DNA of 64,000 bases from Zasmidium citrigriseum (Eukaryota > Ascomycota > Dothideomycetes > Mycosphaerellales > Mycosphaerellaceae). This document shows, in pieces, positions 60,752 through 64,000 of the stretch. Both the position numbers and the translations under genes were made by a program. Numbering within the stretch: the stretch's first letter is position 1; each line of letters opens with the position of its first letter. Below the pieces are notes generated by a model, which was given only the letters and a program-made list of their open reading frames with translations, did no database searches and had not been told where the DNA came from. Location: contig NHNW01000034.1 of assembly GCA_002786025.1 (NCBI GenBank), forward strand, positions 186,001 to 250,000. Reading direction: 5' to 3'.

Positions 60752-62413
60752 TCACGTCGCCGCCCTCTTCGAATTTCCCTTCTTCCTATCAAAATCCACC
60801 ACCCTCCGTCCACGATGCATCTGTGCCATCCTCCAACGCACGTAGAGCATCAGAGCGTCCTTTGCAACCACGAGAAGACATCCTCCGACGATACTTCTCG
60901 CCCACTTGTTCTGAAGGAAGCCCTTGACTGGGGCCTTGCTGTTCCATCGATACGAGGTGGGTGGTGGCGTTGTCCATGATCTCGGCAGAACGAGCTTGAG
61001 AGCCTCACCGGCCAAGCCAGCAAGCGTCGGGAATGCTATTGCGCCAATGACGGTCTCTGCGATGGCGAGTGGGGAGAAGGATATGCGGCGGTCGATCTGG
61101 CCGTTGTTTTGTTGGTCGTTGCCGTTCTGCTGCTGCTGTTGGCCGGCGGGTGCATTCTGTCGTCTGGGCTCGTTGCCGCCTACTCGTGGTAGCGGTCGGT
61201 TGTCTTGCACGTTGGGGCCTGGAGCAGCTTCATCTTCCTCCACCTGCTGGGGTGGTGGTACGGGGGCGTTATTCCCAGCCAACTCCTCCAGCTGCTCTTC
61301 TTCCTCCCAATCATCCCAAAGTCCACCATCGATGCGCACTTCGAAGACATTCTCATCTTCGCCACGTTCTCGACGTTGGTTCTGGTTGTCATTGCCGCCC
61401 GCATTGGCGTCCTCTGCCTGGTTCTGAGACACTCTCGGTTGAATCTCTTTCAACCACTGCTTCTCCTTCTCGGCCCACACTTTTTGGTAGTAGAAGTTGT
61501 AGAGGGAGCGGATGTAAGGTAGTACTGCAAATGTGAAGCTTGCGGATGGCGGCCATGAAGCGAAGTCAAGGGCGTCGTCGGGAGAATGGGCCTGCGAAGC
61601 GAAGAAGACGATGGGTAGTACTGGCAATATGCCGTCCGCGAGTGATGTCCGTGAGAAGATGAGGATGGGAGTGATGAGCGGAATGCCAACATACAGGCGC
61701 CAGTGCATGAAGTGGTCCATGAACACTCTCAGAATCTGGCGGGATGCGTTGCCTGGATTACCAACGTAGGTCTCGATTGGGGGCCTTATGGAGTTCAATT
61801 GCAGAGGACGTAATATCCGGCCGCCATCTTCAGCTCCGAAAACGGCGTAGATCGAGTGGATTCCATGCAGCACAGTACTGTGATATACGATGCCCGATAG
61901 CATGAATATGGCAGTAGGTGTCACTGCTCTCAGGGCCAGCCTCTCCGTTCCTCTCACGAGATCGACAACATAATCTCTCTGCCTGGCCAGTTTGATCTCC
62001 GACTTGCACTGAGGGCACTCGATCTTGGGGGCTGCGATGCTTCTGTTGCGGGTATTCTTAGGAGCCTCAACATCAGCTATCCAGTCCAACAAGCACTCCT
62101 CGTGGGCTACTAGAGCACACGGACAAGGATCTCTCCATGGTGACGTCTCGGGTGTGTCGTCGGTCGAGTCCTCGAAACATATCCAGCATCTCTTTACCGA
62201 TGGGTCGTCTTCCGGGGGCGGCTTGTTCGTGGCTGTGGTGTTGTCTTGTTGCTGGTCCTCTTCTTGATCATCCTTGTGGACGATGATGGTCTGCGAGTCT
62301 TCTGAACGAGATCGGACAGGCGATGCGGTTCGTGATCGGGTGGAGGAGGTTTGCGACTGATCAGGCGGCGAAGTTCTGCGCTGTGACGGCTGACGGGCGG
62401 GGAGCGAGGCCAT
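60752..62413 (-). CDS. RING-CH (MARCH-like) membrane E3 ubiquitin ligase
   Basis: Single exon, 553 residues from the ATG at 62413 (MASLPARQPSQRRTSP); the frame is open upstream but without ATG. RING-CH finger at about residues 70-140: CWICFEDSTDDTPETSPWRD with PCPCALVAHEECLLDWIADV and IECPQCKSEI (C4HC3 order). Several hydrophobic segments follow (AVTPTAIFMLSGIVYHSTVL, YVGIPLITPILIFSRTSLAD, GILPVLPIVFFASQ, and a last one near AIAETVIGAIAFPTLAGLAG). A Q/N-rich stretch (PAGQQQQQNGNDQQNNGQ) lies between. Predicted integral membrane ligase of ER, Golgi or endosomes; substrates unknown. Confidence 0.88.
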   Translation of the reverse strand: MASLPARQPSQRRTSPPDQSQTSSTRSRTASPVRSRSEDSQTIIVHKDDQEEDQQQDNTTATNKPPPEDDPSVKRCWICFEDSTDDTPETSPWRDPCPCALVAHEECLLDWIADVEAPKNTRNRSIAAPKIECPQCKSEIKLARQRDYVVDLVRGTERLALRAVTPTAIFMLSGIVYHSTVLHGIHSIYAVFGAEDGGRILRPLQLNSIRPPIETYVGNPGNASRQILRVFMDHFMHWRLYVGIPLITPILIFSRTSLADGILPVLPIVFFASQAHSPDDALDFASWPPSASFTFAVLPYIRSLYNFYYQKVWAEKEKQWLKEIQPRVSQNQAEDANAGGNDNQNQRRERGEDENVFEVRIDGGLWDDWEEEEQLEELAGNNAPVPPPQQVEEDEAAPGPNVQDNRPLPRVGGNEPRRQNAPAGQQQQQNGNDQQNNGQIDRRISFSPLAIAETVIGAIAFPTLAGLAGEALKLVLPRSWTTPPPTSYRWNSKAPVKGFLQNKWARSIVGGCLLVVAKDALMLYVRWRMAQMHRGRRVVDFDRKKGNSKRAAT

Positions 62414-62846
62414 TGTGGTGGTCGGTGTGGGCACGCTAGATTGTCCAGTCCATAGAAATCGGGTAGGCGAGTCCAAAGGTGTTCTTCACATGCATCCAAG
62501 ACGTTTCCAAGTTGTTAGGTGGTGGATAGGCGGACGTCATTCATCTGCGCGATCACAAGCCGAGGTGGCTCGAGCTTGTGGCGCGCGCGTCATCCAAAGT
62601 CGCCCTCATTGATCCGCGATCCTCTCAAGACACTCGAGACAAAGATCAAAGAAAACCGCGACTCGCCGTCAAATACGTCTCTCATATTCCTCACTTCCGC
62701 TGAACGAATCTCCGCCGTTACAAGACAGGGCGCGCCATCACAAGCCACAGTGATGCCTGCTGCTACCCTCCTCACCTATGAGTAACCTTTCGCCTGTCTC
62801 CTACCGCCCGTCCTCTCTCTTTCTCCTGCCGCATCTCTAGGCAATC
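62414..62846. other. Divergent promoter between RING-CH and SNF2 genes
   Basis: 433 bp; no clear motif named. Confidence 0.45.
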
Positions 62847-64000
62847 ATGACATCTTCTCCCGAGCGCACAGAGGCTTTTCCAGCCACTGCAGACGAGCAT
62901 GCTGCCCCAGAAGAACAGGTCGCGAATGGAAGTATGGATCAGACGGAAGGCCTTCTCGATGGCGACGAGGCGGCGCAACTGGCTGCTCTGGGTGCAGGAG
63001 TAAGAGATCAGGATGATCTCGAGCGAGATATTGGGCAGCAAGCCGACCAGCTTCTGGCAGAGCAGGCCGACGAGAGGGACAAGAAGCGTCTGGACAAGGC
63101 GAACAAAGAGAAGGGCAACCTGCAGGCTGGCATCCGACTACTCGAGCAGAAGCTCACTGAGTTTGGAACCAAGCCGACCAAGGACAAGTACCGCTCAGAG
63201 ATCGCTCACTACAAGGCCTTGATCGCAAATCACGACAAAGACATCGACGAGATTCAGCGACGTATCGAAGAGCGTCATGAGGGAGCCCAAGACGGAGAGG
63301 ATAATGCTGGGAATAAGCGTCAACCTGGAGAGAGTCAACGCGAGTTCCTCATTCGGACTGGAAAGATCACGCCGTTCTCGAAGAAGGGCACAAAGGCCTC
63401 GAAGGTATCCTCGAGTCTCGGTGATGTCTTGCTCGATGCGGAAGAGGAGAACGAGGCTGGCAATTTGGATGATGAAGAAGAGCCAGAACAGAGCGGAGGT
63501 CAAGCTGGGCCGGTATCCCATCGGAATCTACTTGCGCCTGGCTTTGACCAGGAGGACACCAGCGCTGCGCCGAGCACCGCGGGAGATACAGAGGACGATG
63601 AGGCTCTTGCCCGGAGGCTGCAGGATGAGGAGTTCGCTTCCGAGAGACCTGCCAAGCGACGACGGCTTGCCACCAGACGCCCAGCCAGAGCCGTGTCTGA
63701 GGAAGCGAGCACACCTGCAGATGACTCAGATGCATACACACCCGGCGCCAACGAGGCAGACTCTGCTGCTGATGACCTCGACGTTGAGGATGATGACGCA
63801 CCGCTGACTACGACTCCCGGCATCAAGCGCAAGGGCAAGCGGAAGCAGAAAGTGGCACGAGATGCGGACGACGAACACGAGGACTTGGCCGGCATCGACG
63901 ATGGGAATGAGGACGTCTATCAAGCGAGGCTCCAGAGCTGGGTGAAGCGTCGGAGAGCAGCTCGGCAGCGCGTCAGAGAGCGAAAAGCGTCGACTCAAGA
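62847..64000 (+). CDS. SNF2-family chromatin remodeller, N-terminal part (3' end outside window)
   Basis: Open from ATG at 62847 (MTSSPERTEAFPATADEHAA) to the window end, 384 codons, so the gene is truncated by the window. A helical coiled region (LERDIGQQADQLLAEQADER, ...IAHYKALIANHDKDIDEIQR) is followed by SQREFLIRTGKITPFSKKGT, a sequence conserved before the helicase core in fungal PasG/Irc5/Lsh-like SNF2 proteins, then an acidic region with DDEALARRLQDEEF and basic patches, and DVYQARLQSWVKRRRAARQR, another pre-helicase block. The ATPase motifs themselves must lie downstream, so the assignment rests on these N-terminal features. Expected nuclear role: DNA-dependent ATPase in chromatin or repair. 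Confidence 0.7.
   Translation, partial: MTSSPERTEAFPATADEHAAPEEQVANGSMDQTEGLLDGDEAAQLAALGAGVRDQDDLERDIGQQADQLLAEQADERDKKRLDKANKEKGNLQAGIRLLEQKLTEFGTKPTKDKYRSEIAHYKALIANHDKDIDEIQRRIEERHEGAQDGEDNAGNKRQPGESQREFLIRTGKITPFSKKGTKASKVSSSLGDVLLDAEEENEAGNLDDEEEPEQSGGQAGPVSHRNLLAPGFDQEDTSAAPSTAGDTEDDEALARRLQDEEFASERPAKRRRLATRRPARAVSEEASTPADDSDAYTPGANEADSAADDLDVEDDDAPLTTTPGIKRKGKRKQKVARDADDEHEDLAGIDDGNEDVYQARLQSWVKRRRAARQRVRERKASTQ

Noticed and set aside
62414..62476. Upstream start of the RING-CH protein
   Set aside because: The codon at 62476 is TTG; the first ATG of the frame is at 62413.
1..64000. CRISPR array or bacterial operon
   Set aside because: No spaced direct repeats of the right form; the sequence is plainly eukaryotic with spliced genes.

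Overview
The window reads as nuclear DNA of a filamentous ascomycete, most likely a dothideomycete (Capnodiales/Mycosphaerellales-like). Reasons: dense genes on both strands; short GT-AG introns of about 45-70 bp; recognisable fungal families (Zn2Cys6-type regulator, HET-domain protein, Sip5, Gdt1, Vip1/Asp1, Utp21, Atp14, TFIIB, CHZ-type chaperone); and a transposon relic with C-to-T/G-to-A (RIP-like) decay. The class-level placement is inference. I rebuilt gene models by hand from splice sites. Every spliced model sums to a whole number of codons, except the MFS gene, which appears to carry a 1-bp frameshift.

Layout. 1-9.9 kb, accessory metabolism and secretion: 3' part of a fungal transcription factor, frameshifted MFS permease, secreted oxalate decarboxylase, secreted YVTN beta-propeller, one-domain cupin. 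9.9-21 kb, mostly housekeeping: Myb/TRF-like telomere-binding candidate (with TTAGGG-type motifs in its intron and upstream region), Gdt1 transporter, Sip5-like protein, Ara2-type aldo-keto reductase. 21.9-36.7 kb, accessory: a Kex2-type repeat peptide precursor, an unknown membrane protein, a two-domain fasciclin protein, a decayed reading frame, a HET protein with a minisatellite-encoded helix, a tRNA-Ala relic, a 1024-residue mucin-like protein and a cyclin. 37.8-64 kb, mostly core: Vip1 kinase, RIP-decayed Tc1/mariner-like element, Utp21, a tail-anchored unknown, Atp14, TFIIB, an HSL-type hydrolase, a CHZ-motif protein, a PARP-type zinc finger protein, a large mitochondrial protein, a GNAT acetyltransferase, a RING-CH ligase, and the start of a SNF2-family ATPase that runs off the end.

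The most interesting object is the short gene at 21914-22396 (minus). A signal peptide is joined by one intron to three near-identical 39-residue units, each preceded by a dibasic site and carrying one C-x8-C pair. This is the architecture of a Kex2-processed repeat precursor (pheromone-like or RiPP-like). Its core peptide is not one I recognise, and no ustYa/ustYb-type tailoring gene is visible nearby. Second is the possible autoregulatory arrangement of telomere-repeat motifs around the telomere-binding-protein gene. Third are the genome-defence scars (the RIP-decayed element between VIP1 and UTP21, the MFS frameshift).
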